This document shows positions 34,165 to 43,342 of a stretch of DNA of 64,000 nucleotides, piece after piece (within the stretch, counting starts at the first letter, position 1; every line of letters begins with the position of its first letter). The position numbers and the translations under genes were made by a program. Under the pieces are notes generated by a model that was not told where the DNA came from, searched no databases, and saw only the letters and a program-made list of their open reading frames with translations. This DNA comes from Shewanella canadensis. Lineage in GTDB: Bacteria; Pseudomonadota; Gammaproteobacteria; Enterobacterales; Shewanellaceae. Location: assembly GCF_003966225.1 (NCBI RefSeq), contig NZ_RXNU01000015.1, positions 1 through 64,000 of the forward strand, read 5' to 3'.

Positions 34165-36522
34165 ATGAAACGATTCGATATGAAGGTTGCTACATTAGCA
34201 ACATTAATCGGTCTGGCACTTTCAGGCTGTAGTGGCGATGATGGTAAAGACGGAGTAGATGGCAAGGACGGCACGCCAGGTACTCCGGCCATTATTGTTG
34301 CAACCAGTGCGCAAAGTTTGAATGTGACAGTCGACAAGGTGGCCATCGCCAGTGACTCAGCTGTCACTTTTATGGTGACCAATGAGAAAGACCTGCCTGT
34401 CGTTGGGTTGAGCCATTTTGGCTTTATGCTCTCTGGCCTTGAGCAAGGCGAAAATGGCGATGCCAATAACTGGAAACTACTGAGCTCAGAATCTTGTCCG
34501 GACAGCAAATATGCCAAGTGTGGCACTCTGACTGATAATGGTGACGGTACTTATAATTATCACTTCCTTAAAGATGTGACTGCTGAGCCTGCATTTACTA
34601 TCAACGATGACAAGACACTGCGTCTGATGGTCAATACCGGTGGTGAAAAAGTAGGGGCTTCAGAGCTACCCTACGCCAATATGAACTATGATTTCCGTGC
34701 TCAGGGCGAAACCCCTCTGTACACCAAGAATGTGGTCAACAACCAGAACTGTGAAAGTTGTCATGATGACTTTACCATTCATGGCGGACATTACACTGAA
34801 GTGGAGACCTGTGTATCTTGTCATACAGACAACAAGGTCAGCAGCAGTGAAAAAGTGTTCCCAATGCTGGCTCATAAGGCTCACATAGGTGTGATCTCTG
34901 CGCCAGTCGGTGGTTGTGATAACTGTCACTCCCCAAATGAGCAGGCGACAGATTTCGCCAACTGGAAGAACGTACCTACCCAGGAAACTTGTATTACCTG
35001 TCATACAGACGTTAACTTTAAGGAAGGCGTTGGCCATTGGCCGTATCAGGACAATGCACAATGTGCCAATTGTCACACGCCAGATACCCTCGAGATGGTG
35101 CATTTGTCTACCTATAAGGGACAAAACGAGCGCCGTAACAATCTTCACCTGACTGTGACCGAAGCCAAGATGGTTGATGCTCCGGAAGCAAAAGCCAACA
35201 TCGACGCCAACTTAGATACCGATAAGACTGGCTATGTACAGTTGACAGTCGACATTTTAGACAAAGATGGCAAGACGCGTAACGAGCAGCTAGATTTGGT
35301 TAAGTACATGTACTACGCCGAGTTCTATATCAACTGGGGCGGCCAGGATATGGGCATGGAGCGTGGTAAGGTACTGCGTGTTCATACTAACAAAGAAAAC
35401 TTCCCAGGCTATGTAGATGCTCCAATCGTGCTTAACTATGAAAATGGTAAGACTACGTTTGAAATTGGTCCATTCGATCTTGAAGATGACTTCGATGGTG
35501 ACTTGAACGATAGCTACGGTATGGTGACGCCGCGTATTTGGTTCTGTATCGACAAAGATGGCGAAACAATTCAGGACTGTGATGGCAAAACTGATTGGAG
35601 TAACGGTGCCGCTGGTTATAACTGGCAACACTTCTTCAATAAGGAAGGCATGCTGGAAGAGCGTCCACGTCGTCAAATCGTGACTAATGAGTTGTGTGGC
35701 GACTGTCATGGAACCACTACCTCAGAAGATGGCTTCGTACAGATGACTCTTAACTGCCGTAGCTGTCATTCTGTGGTCAAGAACGATAGTACCTACTTCG
35801 CTACCACTTGTGCTTCGGGCTCGGTCGATTCCGATGGTGACGGTTCTTTGGATCCAATGATTATGATGAAGAGTCTGATGCCACGTGGTGAGCGTGACTG
35901 GACTACTGCATCGAATGCTGGTGAAGAATGTCTGGCTTGTCATAACGCCAACAACATGCCAACTCAGGTCATACGTAATTCGCAAACCAAGCAAGGTGAT
36001 GAGGATTACGTTGAGCAGCTGACCATGAGTCATCCTGATCAGAAGGTATGGATTCATGCTATGCATGCTAACAACCGTGCTAACCAAAGTGGTAAAGGTT
36101 GGAAGCGTAATGTTGAGTACTCGGCAGATCTGGCAAACTGTGCCAAGTGTCATATCGCAGACAGCTTCGATGCCAAGTACCTAGTGGGTCGCAAGCCGCT
36201 AGCGCTGGATCTTGACTACATGGATACCTATGACGGTCTGGACCCTGCAAATGGTAAAGACACCAGCGGTAACAAGCGTTATGCCGTCGATGCAGTTGCA
36301 GATGCTTTTGTATCGCCTACCGCAGCTGTATGTTTGAGCTGCCATGGTAAGCGCGCCGCGGAAGAGGGTGAAGATCGCCGTCAAGTCCGTAAAGATGTGG
36401 TCAGTCACATGAAGCAAAATGGCGCTCAGTTCGGTGTCGAACTTGGTCAGTACACAGGCGAAGAGTCTTGTGCAGTCTGTCATGACCTGACCAATCTGAA
36501 AGAGGTTCATGGTCTGAAGTAA
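34165..36522 (+). CDS. OmcA/MtrC-family undecahaem outer-membrane cytochrome c (UndA-like)
   Basis: 785 aa from ATG 34165; GTG 34153 and ATG 34162 are alternatives but lie on top of the GAGGGA site. A lipobox (LSGC) is followed by a Gly-Asp/Lys spacer (DDGKDGVDGKDGTPG) as in OmcA, indicating a surface lipoprotein. There are 11 CxxCH haem sites: near residues 196, 216, 251, 276, 300, then 511, 531, 589, 659, 723, 769. The 5+6 split around a beta-barrel region (305-510) is that of UndA; OmcA and MtrC have ten. The role would be passing electrons to minerals, flavins or other external acceptors. No mtrA or mtrB porin genes lie nearby. Confidence 0.9.
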   Translation: MKRFDMKVATLATLIGLALSGCSGDDGKDGVDGKDGTPGTPAIIVATSAQSLNVTVDKVAIASDSAVTFMVTNEKDLPVVGLSHFGFMLSGLEQGENGDANNWKLLSSESCPDSKYAKCGTLTDNGDGTYNYHFLKDVTAEPAFTINDDKTLRLMVNTGGEKVGASELPYANMNYDFRAQGETPLYTKNVVNNQNCESCHDDFTIHGGHYTEVETCVSCHTDNKVSSSEKVFPMLAHKAHIGVISAPVGGCDNCHSPNEQATDFANWKNVPTQETCITCHTDVNFKEGVGHWPYQDNAQCANCHTPDTLEMVHLSTYKGQNERRNNLHLTVTEAKMVDAPEAKANIDANLDTDKTGYVQLTVDILDKDGKTRNEQLDLVKYMYYAEFYINWGGQDMGMERGKVLRVHTNKENFPGYVDAPIVLNYENGKTTFEIGPFDLEDDFDGDLNDSYGMVTPRIWFCIDKDGETIQDCDGKTDWSNGAAGYNWQHFFNKEGMLEERPRRQIVTNELCGDCHGTTTSEDGFVQMTLNCRSCHSVVKNDSTYFATTCASGSVDSDGDGSLDPMIMMKSLMPRGERDWTTASNAGEECLACHNANNMPTQVIRNSQTKQGDEDYVEQLTMSHPDQKVWIHAMHANNRANQSGKGWKRNVEYSADLANCAKCHIADSFDAKYLVGRKPLALDLDYMDTYDGLDPANGKDTSGNKRYAVDAVADAFVSPTAAVCLSCHGKRAAEEGEDRRQVRKDVVSHMKQNGAQFGVELGQYTGEESCAVCHDLTNLKEVHGLK

Positions 36523-36551
36523 AAATGCTCCACCCTGCAATCCCATCTTGG

Positions 36552-36580
36552 CCCTGGTCTTTTGATCAGGGTCTTTTTTG
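36552..36580 (+). terminator. Terminator of the cytochrome gene
   Basis: 8-bp stem CCCTGGTC (36552-36559) and GATCAGGG (36564-36571), loop TTTT, followed by TCTTTTTT. It is 30 bases after the stop. Confidence 0.85.
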
Positions 36581-36727
36581 CTGAGTGCAGGCAGGTTCAC
36601 ATTTTTTCTTGATTTCATTGCCGAATTCGGAGAGGCATCAAGCTTAAATGAAATTCATTCCAATATAATATAATGCTTAATAATCGCTTAAGTATCACTA
36701 AAGGGAGTTATGATCTGAGGATGAGAT

Positions 36728-38032
36728 ATGGTGAAGTTATCTAAATATCTTTCGATTGATCTGGAGTCAAGAGAGTTGCTGGATGAGAGCAATCAGGACC
36801 GCAGTCCACTGTCTCTGGCCGAACTCGAAATCATCAAGTTGCTGGCCCAACGCATCGGTGAAGTCGTCAGTAAGGAAGATCTTAATGAAGCCGGCTGGCC
36901 CGGACGTTTGGTGGCTCCCTCATCGCTGACACAATGTATCAGTACCTTGCGACGTAAATTAGAGTCCCAAAATGATATAGAGCTCAAAAACATTCCCAGG
37001 TATGGCTATAGTCTGTGCGTGATTGAAACCGATGAGTCGGTCGAATTGATGGAGCCGCAATCTCAGGTTGACAACGCCTCGCCTGTAGCTCGCAATTTTA
37101 GTCGTCACTGGCGTTGGCTAGGAGTCGTGATGTTTGTTGTGCTCCTAACTAGCCTGCATTTCTCCGGCAAGTTGAAGCAGACGGTCAACTATCTGGCTCT
37201 GCTGGCTCAACCCGGGGTGGCGTCAATTTTGGATGCTGAGACTGAGCTTGCCGGGCAAAAAGTACAACTGAGTCAACTCAGGTTAGAGGAGCAGCCCGAG
37301 GTCAATCCGTCGGCAGATCGTTTAATCGGTAATTGGTCGAACACAGAAGCCATCTTTGGCAACGGACAACTGAAGCGAATTTTTGCTAATGACAACAATC
37401 GTTATGAATCGGTTGCCCTGTGTAATCAGTACGAAGGGGAGTGTAATGATACTCAGCCCCTGAATCTGGTGAGAGAGATCAATACAGTTTCGCCATTAGA
37501 TCTGCAGTGGCTCAGTGAAACTAAGCTGCGTATGGAGCAGGTGACCTATAACAAGATTTTGTTGGATAAGTTTGATAACCCGTCTCAGGGGTTGGTAGAA
37601 GATATCTATCGGGCCGATGTCTACTATTATGGTGCCAGTAAGAATGTGGTTCGAGCCGACGTACGCCTGTCTTTGGTTTATCAATCTCCGTCCCGGGGGA
37701 CTCTGGTGATGGCGGCCTGTATCACAGACGATCTACTACGGCATGTATCTATGCGCTATCAGTTCAGCGGCGAGTTTAAGATGCGGCAAAAGACGGTCGA
37801 TGGTCAGTTGGTGAAGTCATTTCTGCTGGATACTGAGAATGTCAGCTTTACAAGCCCGGATGCGATATCCGAAGAGTCGGCGACCATCTACCGTGAGATC
37901 CGCAAGTCGGTGCTGAGCAATGAAACTCAAATCCTGCGGCAGATTTATCAGGATGCCAATAGCGGGGTATGGATGCTACCGCTTTGGGGCGATACCATGG
38001 TATGGGCACACAGGGTAGAGGTGACGTTATAA
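36728..38032 (+). CDS. ToxR/CadC-like membrane-anchored transcriptional regulator
   Basis: 434 aa. The N-terminal OmpR/PhoB-type winged-helix DNA-binding domain covers about residues 5-100 (ELEIIKLLAQRIGEVVSKEDL; SLTQCISTLRRKL; IPRYGYSL). One membrane helix is at about 129-146 (LGVVMFVVLLTSLHFSG), leaving a periplasmic domain of about 285 residues that I do not recognise and that has a few Cys (CNQYEGEC, AACI). There is no phosphorylation receiver domain, so control is by direct periplasmic sensing. It starts after GAGGATGAG and lies 205 bases after the cytochrome gene, past a terminator. A role in regulating that gene is inferred from position only. Confidence 0.85.
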   Translation: MVKLSKYLSIDLESRELLDESNQDRSPLSLAELEIIKLLAQRIGEVVSKEDLNEAGWPGRLVAPSSLTQCISTLRRKLESQNDIELKNIPRYGYSLCVIETDESVELMEPQSQVDNASPVARNFSRHWRWLGVVMFVVLLTSLHFSGKLKQTVNYLALLAQPGVASILDAETELAGQKVQLSQLRLEEQPEVNPSADRLIGNWSNTEAIFGNGQLKRIFANDNNRYESVALCNQYEGECNDTQPLNLVREINTVSPLDLQWLSETKLRMEQVTYNKILLDKFDNPSQGLVEDIYRADVYYYGASKNVVRADVRLSLVYQSPSRGTLVMAACITDDLLRHVSMRYQFSGEFKMRQKTVDGQLVKSFLLDTENVSFTSPDAISEESATIYREIRKSVLSNETQILRQIYQDANSGVWMLPLWGDTMVWAHRVEVTL

Positions 38033-38048
38033 ACCCAAATTGAACGTG

Positions 38049-38066
38049 AGTCTCTCTTTCCGTACC
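38049..38066 (+). repeat. Fragment of a tRNA-Leu 3' end
   Basis: AGTCTCTCTTTCCGTACC matches the last 18 bases of the tRNA-Leu (TAG) gene, up to the CC of CCA, with one mismatch (17/18). It lies 17 bases after the regulator stop, on the same strand as the tRNA cluster. It could be an attachment-site remnant or the relic of a lost tRNA. Confidence 0.6.
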
Positions 38067-38092
38067 CTGATTTAAAACTTAAACAGCAGATA

Positions 38093-38121
38093 AAAAAAAT
38101 GCACTCATCTGAGTGCATTTT
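38093..38121 (-). terminator. Terminator of prs (bidirectional)
   Basis: 11-bp stem AAATGCACTCA (38097-38107) and TGAGTGCATTT (38110-38120) with a 2-base loop as written (probably larger in practice), A-rich on the left and T-rich on the right, so it can work in both directions. It lies just past the prs stop. Confidence 0.8.
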
Positions 38122-38139
38122 TTAGATATTAATCAGCGA

Positions 38140-39087
38140 TTAATGCTTGAACATCGCAGAGATAGATTCTTCATTGCTAACGCGACGAATAGCTTCAGCC
38201 ATTACAGACGACATACTCAATTGAGAAACCTTATCGAGTGCCGCAATTTCAGGGCTCAATGGAATAGTATCGGTCACAATCACTTCATCGATAACAGATT
38301 CAGCGATGTTCTTAGCGGCATTACCAGAGAATACAGGGTGAGTCGCATAAGCAAATACGCGGTTAGCACCATGTTCTTTCAATGCTTCAGCTGCTTTACA
38401 AAGCGTACCGCCGGTATCGATCATATCGTCAACGATGATGCAATCACGTCCCTGAACATCACCGATGATGTGCATGACCTGAGCTACGTTCGCTTGTGGG
38501 CGACGCTTATCGATAATGGCCAGATCTGAATCATCGAGAAGTTTAGCTACGGCACGTGCACGAACAACGCCACCGATATCAGGAGAAACCACAACTGGAT
38601 TTTCAAGATTCTTAGCTAACATATCTTCCAGTAACACAGGGCTACCAAATACGTTATCTACAGGTACATCGAAGAAACCCTGGATCTGCTCGGCGTGTAG
38701 GTCACAAGTCAATACACGGTCAACACCTACGCTAGACAAGAAGTCGGCAACGACTTTAGCGGTAATCGGTACACGAGCACTGCGAACACGACGATCTTGG
38801 CGAGCATAGCCAAAGTAAGGGATAACTGCAGTAATACGTCCTGCAGAGGCACGACGTAACGCATCAACCATAACGATAAGTTCCATTAGGTTGTCGTTAG
38901 TTGGTGCACAAGTAGATTGAATGATAAAGACATCCGCACCACGTACATTCTCGTTTATCTGGACACTGATTTCGCCGTCACTGAAAACGCCAACGGCTGC
39001 GTCTCCAAGTTTACAAAATAGACGATCGGCTATCTTCTTAGCGAGACTAGGTGTAGCGTTACCAGCAAAAAGTTTAATGTCAGGCAC
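38140..39087 (-). CDS. prs: Ribose-phosphate pyrophosphokinase (PRPP synthase)
   Basis: 315 aa (E. coli 315). It makes PRPP from ribose 5-phosphate and ATP for nucleotides, His, Trp and NAD. The flexible ATP loop region YARQDRR, the PRPP-binding loop IIVDDMIDTGGT and the LTCDLHAEQIQGFF segment are all present. It follows ispE in the conserved lolB-ispE-prs order. Confidence 0.97.
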   Translation of the reverse strand: MPDIKLFAGNATPSLAKKIADRLFCKLGDAAVGVFSDGEISVQINENVRGADVFIIQSTCAPTNDNLMELIVMVDALRRASAGRITAVIPYFGYARQDRRVRSARVPITAKVVADFLSSVGVDRVLTCDLHAEQIQGFFDVPVDNVFGSPVLLEDMLAKNLENPVVVSPDIGGVVRARAVAKLLDDSDLAIIDKRRPQANVAQVMHIIGDVQGRDCIIVDDMIDTGGTLCKAAEALKEHGANRVFAYATHPVFSGNAAKNIAESVIDEVIVTDTIPLSPEIAALDKVSQLSMSSVMAEAIRRVSNEESISAMFKH

Positions 39088-39165
39088 TGTGTCAACCTCA
39101 GGCGTATGCTTTATTTTTAGTGGCTGGAGTTAATGAATACAAGCTATAACTCCAGGATATTGTGT

Positions 39166-40020
39166 TTAGAGCTGAGCTAATCTCAGCTCTAAAGATGATG
39201 TATTTGCCCCTTTCGCCACAAGCCCTGTCATATCGCTTGGCAATGTCGCCAAAACATCTAAGGCCTGCTGCTGCTGTTCGAACTCCCCGAAAACACATGC
39301 TCCTGTTCCGGTCATTCTGGACGGCGCATATTCTAGCAGCCAGAGCAGTGTTTTGGCAACTTGAGGGTGACGCTTTGCAACCAGTGATTGGCAGTCATTT
39401 TGCCAGATACCGTTCATTAAAGAGGCAATATCAAGCTTAGGTGTATCACGAGGTAACTCAGGATCCTGGAATATTTCTGCGGTAGAAACATGTACATTAG
39501 GGATCAGCACTAAGTACCAATATTCTTTTGGGGAAACGGCCTGTAACTCCTCACCAACGCCTTCGGCGAAGGAGGCTAAACCATTAATAAAAACAGGGAC
39601 ATCGGCACCGAGTTGTAATCCGATTCTCATCAATTTATCTTTACTTAATTGGGTATTCCAAAGGTGATTCAACGCGACTAATGTTGTTGCGGCGTCGGAT
39701 GAACCACCACCGATACCTCCCCCCATAGGGAGTCGTTTATCAAGCCAGATCTCAGCGCCTTTGCTACAGCCGGATTCCTGTTGCAGTAATTTTGCGGCAC
39801 GCAGAATTAAGTTATCGCTATCGGCGACAGCGCCGCCCATATTGGAGTGCAATTTAAGGTTCGATGTGTCAGTGACTTTGAAGTCGAGATAATCGCAGTA
39901 GTCGATAAATTGAAAAAGGGTTTGCAGCTCATGATAGCCATCAGCCCTGCGACCATTGATGTGTAAAAAAAGATTGAGTTTGGCCGGAGCGGGCCAGCCT
40001 TGTGATAATTTATTGCTCAT
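39166..40020 (-). CDS. ispE: 4-diphosphocytidyl-2-C-methyl-D-erythritol kinase IspE
   Basis: 284 aa (E. coli 283). The fourth enzyme of the MEP isoprenoid route, phosphorylating CDP-ME. A GHMP kinase: N-terminal PAKLNLFLHINGRRADGYHEL, ATP loop LPMGGGIGGGSSDAAT and C-terminal MTGTGACVFGEF. It overlaps the end of lolB by 11 bases, so the two are translated from one mRNA. Confidence 0.96.
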   Translation of the reverse strand: MSNKLSQGWPAPAKLNLFLHINGRRADGYHELQTLFQFIDYCDYLDFKVTDTSNLKLHSNMGGAVADSDNLILRAAKLLQQESGCSKGAEIWLDKRLPMGGGIGGGSSDAATTLVALNHLWNTQLSKDKLMRIGLQLGADVPVFINGLASFAEGVGEELQAVSPKEYWYLVLIPNVHVSTAEIFQDPELPRDTPKLDIASLMNGIWQNDCQSLVAKRHPQVAKTLLWLLEYAPSRMTGTGACVFGEFEQQQQALDVLATLPSDMTGLVAKGANTSSLELRLAQL

Positions 40021-40666
40021 TTAAGCGCTCTTCTGGTTGATTCGAAGGCAATAAGTGGGCCGCTGACAAGGCCTGCCAGTGGCTGATCTGTAATTTGAGG
40101 CGCAGGTCCTCTCTTTTTAGTTGTAGTAATCGGGGTAATTCTGCACCACTTTGTTGTTGCCAGCTTATAAACTCAACTTCCCAAGGTGGTGGATTCTGTG
40201 TTGTTAGTTTTATCGGTCTTTGTTGCTCATCTTGAACGAGCAGTTCGTCGTCATCACTGAGTTGCCCCGTTATCCATAGCGGAAGAGCATCGACCGGAAT
40301 CGACCAGCCCGTCACTCTGGTGAGGAGCCGTTGAGCATCTCTATCCCGATAGACCTTGCCATCGACCTCTAAGCGAGCCTCGTCTTCTAAGGTCGTTAAA
40401 GAGAGTACGGTTGTGCCTAACATGGTGGTGAGCGTTAATTCATTTTTCTTATCGGTATGAAACCAGTAGATATTCGTACTGAATTTGTCCTTACTGGTTC
40501 TTACTGCAAGTTTTCCCTGCATCTCCCATGCCTGAGCGTTTGAGACATCATCCACCTGCACCGGAATGAAATTCTCTGGTGGTGCTATGGAGCAGGCTGA
40601 AAGCAAAGTTACGCTTAACAGCACCCAGATGAGTGGTATTTTTGTGAGATAGCTCAAATTATTCAT
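40010..40666 (-). CDS. lolB: Outer-membrane lipoprotein localisation factor LolB
   Basis: 218 aa (E. coli 207). LolB receives lipoproteins from LolA and inserts them in the outer membrane. The lipobox LLSAC is followed by WEMQGKLAVRT, the usual LolB start of the beta-barrel, and the loop with a hydrophobic residue. Divergent from hemA, as in E. coli. Confidence 0.94.
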   Translation of the reverse strand: MNNLSYLTKIPLIWVLLSVTLLSACSIAPPENFIPVQVDDVSNAQAWEMQGKLAVRTSKDKFSTNIYWFHTDKKNELTLTTMLGTTVLSLTTLEDEARLEVDGKVYRDRDAQRLLTRVTGWSIPVDALPLWITGQLSDDDELLVQDEQQRPIKLTTQNPPPWEVEFISWQQQSGAELPRLLQLKREDLRLKLQISHWQALSAAHLLPSNQPEERLNEQ

Positions 40667-40937
40667 CTATTACTGATATTAACGACTTCATATGATACGA
40701 GGGCTTGATAAGAATACCAATGGTAATCGTAAAATATACTGTAAGGCGCAGCCAATCAAGCTTGTGACTCACTCCTGTCAGCGTCTTTAGAGGCGTAAAT
40801 TCGGTGACCTTAATTGTGAAAATGGATAAGAAATGAGATTATTATTCGGTTTTGTTAAGCATATTCTGTTTTTAGTTCACTCAATTCAGTAGAATGGCTG
40901 ACAATAAATGAGATGCCTAGAGACTAAAACGAGTCAG

Positions 40938-42188
40938 ATGAGCCTTGTAGCAATCGGTATTAATCATAAAACAGCCACGGTCGACCTACGTGAAAAGGTA
41001 GCGTTTTCACCAGATAAAATTCATGATGCTATGAAAAGTCTGGCGAGTCGTACCAAGACCGGCGAAGCTGTTATCATATCAACCTGTAACCGAACAGAGC
41101 TTTACACCAACACAGGTGATGAGGCTGAGGTTATTCGTTGGTTAGAAGAGTATCACCAACTCTCCCACGAAGACGTCGAGCCTTGCTTATATAAGTTTGA
41201 AGGCCAAGCCGTTGCACAGCATTTAATGCGTGTATCTTCAGGTCTCGACTCCCTAATTCTTGGTGAGCCTCAGATCTTAGGCCAGGTAAAGCAATCTTTC
41301 GTTAAGGCGAAGGAGGCGGGCAGCGTTGCGATTACCATGGACAGGCTTTTCCAAAATACATTTTCAGTAGCAAAAAAGATTAGAACTGAAACAGAGATCG
41401 GCGCTGCCGCCGTTTCTGTCGCTTTTGCTGCCGTGAGTATGGCCAAGCATATCTTTTCATCCTTGAGTACCACAAAAGTGTTGCTCGTCGGTGCCGGTGA
41501 GACCATAGAACTGGTTGCACGGCATTTGAAAGATAATGGTGTCGACTCTATGGTGGTTGCAAACCGCACCCTTTCACGTGCAGAAGGCATGTGTGAAGAG
41601 TTCGGTGCCACGGCAATTACGCTGGAACAGATACCTGATTATCTCCCGCAGGCCGATATCGTGATATCATCTACCGCAAGCCCGCTACCTATCTTAGGTA
41701 AAGGCATGGTAGAAAAAGCGCTTAAGCAGCGTCGTCATCAACCTATGTTGTTGGTTGATATAGCCGTTCCTCGTGATATTGAAGCTGAGGTAGCAGAGCT
41801 TGACGATGCCTTCCTCTATACAGTGGATGACCTGCAAAGCATTATTGAACAGAATATGGCCTCGCGAAGAGAGGCTGCCGAGCAAGCGGAAGTAATTGCT
41901 GAAGAACAATCGCATCTTTTCATGGAATGGGTCCGCTCCTTAGAGTCGGTCGACAGCATTCGTGAATACCGTACCGCGAGTATGGCTATAAAAGATGAGC
42001 TGGTTGAGCGTGCAATCAATAAGTTAGCCCAGGGCGGAGACAGTGAGAAATTACTACTCGAACTGGCCAATAAGCTAACTAATAAGTTGATCCACGCACC
42101 GACTCAAGCATTGACTGTTGCAAGCCGCCAAGGTGATTTGAATAGCATTGGCCAGCTTAGAACCGCGCTCGGATTAGATAAAAACTAA
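40938..42188 (+). CDS. hemA: Glutamyl-tRNA reductase HemA
   Basis: 416 aa from ATG 40938 (E. coli 418); an in-frame start ten codons earlier lacks support. It is the first committed step to haem, which this cell needs for cytochromes such as the 11-haem protein at 34 kb. Catalytic Cys50 lies in STCNRTELY; the conserved GEPQILGQVK and NADPH-fold GAGETIELVARHL follow, with a helical dimerisation tail. It is separated from prfA by 13 bases. Confidence 0.97.
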   Translation: MSLVAIGINHKTATVDLREKVAFSPDKIHDAMKSLASRTKTGEAVIISTCNRTELYTNTGDEAEVIRWLEEYHQLSHEDVEPCLYKFEGQAVAQHLMRVSSGLDSLILGEPQILGQVKQSFVKAKEAGSVAITMDRLFQNTFSVAKKIRTETEIGAAAVSVAFAAVSMAKHIFSSLSTTKVLLVGAGETIELVARHLKDNGVDSMVVANRTLSRAEGMCEEFGATAITLEQIPDYLPQADIVISSTASPLPILGKGMVEKALKQRRHQPMLLVDIAVPRDIEAEVAELDDAFLYTVDDLQSIIEQNMASRREAAEQAEVIAEEQSHLFMEWVRSLESVDSIREYRTASMAIKDELVERAINKLAQGGDSEKLLLELANKLTNKLIHAPTQALTVASRQGDLNSIGQLRTALGLDKN

Positions 42189-42201
42189 GGTTAGCGTTTT
42201 A

Positions 42202-43287
42202 ATGAAGGACAGTGTCATTCGCAAGCTAGAAGGCTTGCTTGAGCGTAATGAAGAAGTGTTAGCTCTACTCAGTGATCCGGGTGTTATTTCCGATCAGGAG
42301 CGTTTTCGTGCACTCTCAAAAGAGTATTCTCAACTTGAAGATGTCGTCAAAAGCTTTAAGTCTTTCCAGCTAGCTACAGAAGATCTTGAAGCTGCGAAAG
42401 AGATGGCTAGTGATGATGATCCTGAGCTCAAAGAGATGGCTCAGGAAGAGATGAAAGAAGCTAAGTCACTAATAGAAAGTCTTGAAGATGAGCTGCAGAT
42501 CCTGCTGCTTCCTAAAGATCCTAATGATGATAACAACTGCTTTATTGAAATTCGTGCAGGTGCGGGTGGCGATGAAGCGGCTATTTTTGCCGGCGACCTG
42601 TTCCGCATGTACAGCAAGTACGTTGAAAGTAAGCGCTGGCAGTTAGAAGTGATGAACACCAACGAAGGTGAACATGGCGGCTTTAAAGAGGTTATTGCTA
42701 AAGTCAGCGGTGAAGGCGTATACGGACAATTGAAGTTTGAGTCTGGCGGACATCGCGTTCAACGTGTGCCAGAAACAGAGTCTCAAGGCCGTGTACACAC
42801 CTCTGCATGTACCGTTGTTGTTTTGCCTGAAATTCCTGAATCAGAAGCCATTGAAATTAATAAGGGCGATTTGAAAGTCGATACTTTCAGAGCATCGGGC
42901 GCCGGTGGACAGCACGTCAACAAAACAGATTCGGCTATTCGTCTTACGCATATCCCGTCAGGTATTGTCGTTGAGTGTCAAGACCAGCGCTCACAGCATA
43001 AGAACCGTGCCCAAGCGATGAGTGTGCTTACAGCCCGTATTCAAGCTGTAGAAGATGAAAAGCGTCGTAGTGCCGAAGAGAGTACCCGCCGCAACTTAGT
43101 CGGTAGTGGTGATCGTTCAGAACGAATTCGTACCTATAACTTCCCACAAGGTCGTGTGAGCGAGCATAGAATCAACCTGACTCTCTATCGTTTAAACGAA
43201 GTGATGGAAGGTGAACTCGATGTAATCATTGAGCCCTTAATGTTAGAAAACCAAGCAGATATGCTAGCGGCATTATCAGAAGAGTAA
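42202..43287 (+). CDS. prfA: Peptide chain release factor 1
   Basis: 361 aa (E. coli 360). It reads UAA and UAG. The GGQ motif (GAGGQHVNKTDSAIR) is intact. The codon-recognition tripeptide is PET (VPETESQGR) where E. coli has PAT, a tolerated PxT variant. The GGQ Gln is the target of PrmC, whose gene follows 55 bases on. Confidence 0.97.
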   Translation: MKDSVIRKLEGLLERNEEVLALLSDPGVISDQERFRALSKEYSQLEDVVKSFKSFQLATEDLEAAKEMASDDDPELKEMAQEEMKEAKSLIESLEDELQILLLPKDPNDDNNCFIEIRAGAGGDEAAIFAGDLFRMYSKYVESKRWQLEVMNTNEGEHGGFKEVIAKVSGEGVYGQLKFESGGHRVQRVPETESQGRVHTSACTVVVLPEIPESEAIEINKGDLKVDTFRASGAGGQHVNKTDSAIRLTHIPSGIVVECQDQRSQHKNRAQAMSVLTARIQAVEDEKRRSAEESTRRNLVGSGDRSERIRTYNFPQGRVSEHRINLTLYRLNEVMEGELDVIIEPLMLENQADMLAALSEE

Positions 43288-43342
43288 TTAGTTTTTTGCT
43301 CCTTCTGACTGTTTAAACAAGGTTTCAAATTAAGGAACGCTT

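Noticed and set aside
34101..36618. Several long open frames opposite the cytochrome gene (34101-34526, 34666-35148, 35290-35709, 35722-36153, 36199-36618)
   Set aside because: They are antisense shadows of a long coding gene and have no signals of their own.
32989..38066. Prophage or complete genomic island
   Set aside because: Only a tRNA fragment and two genes are present, with no integrase, phage or transfer gene. Kept only as a possible decayed island.
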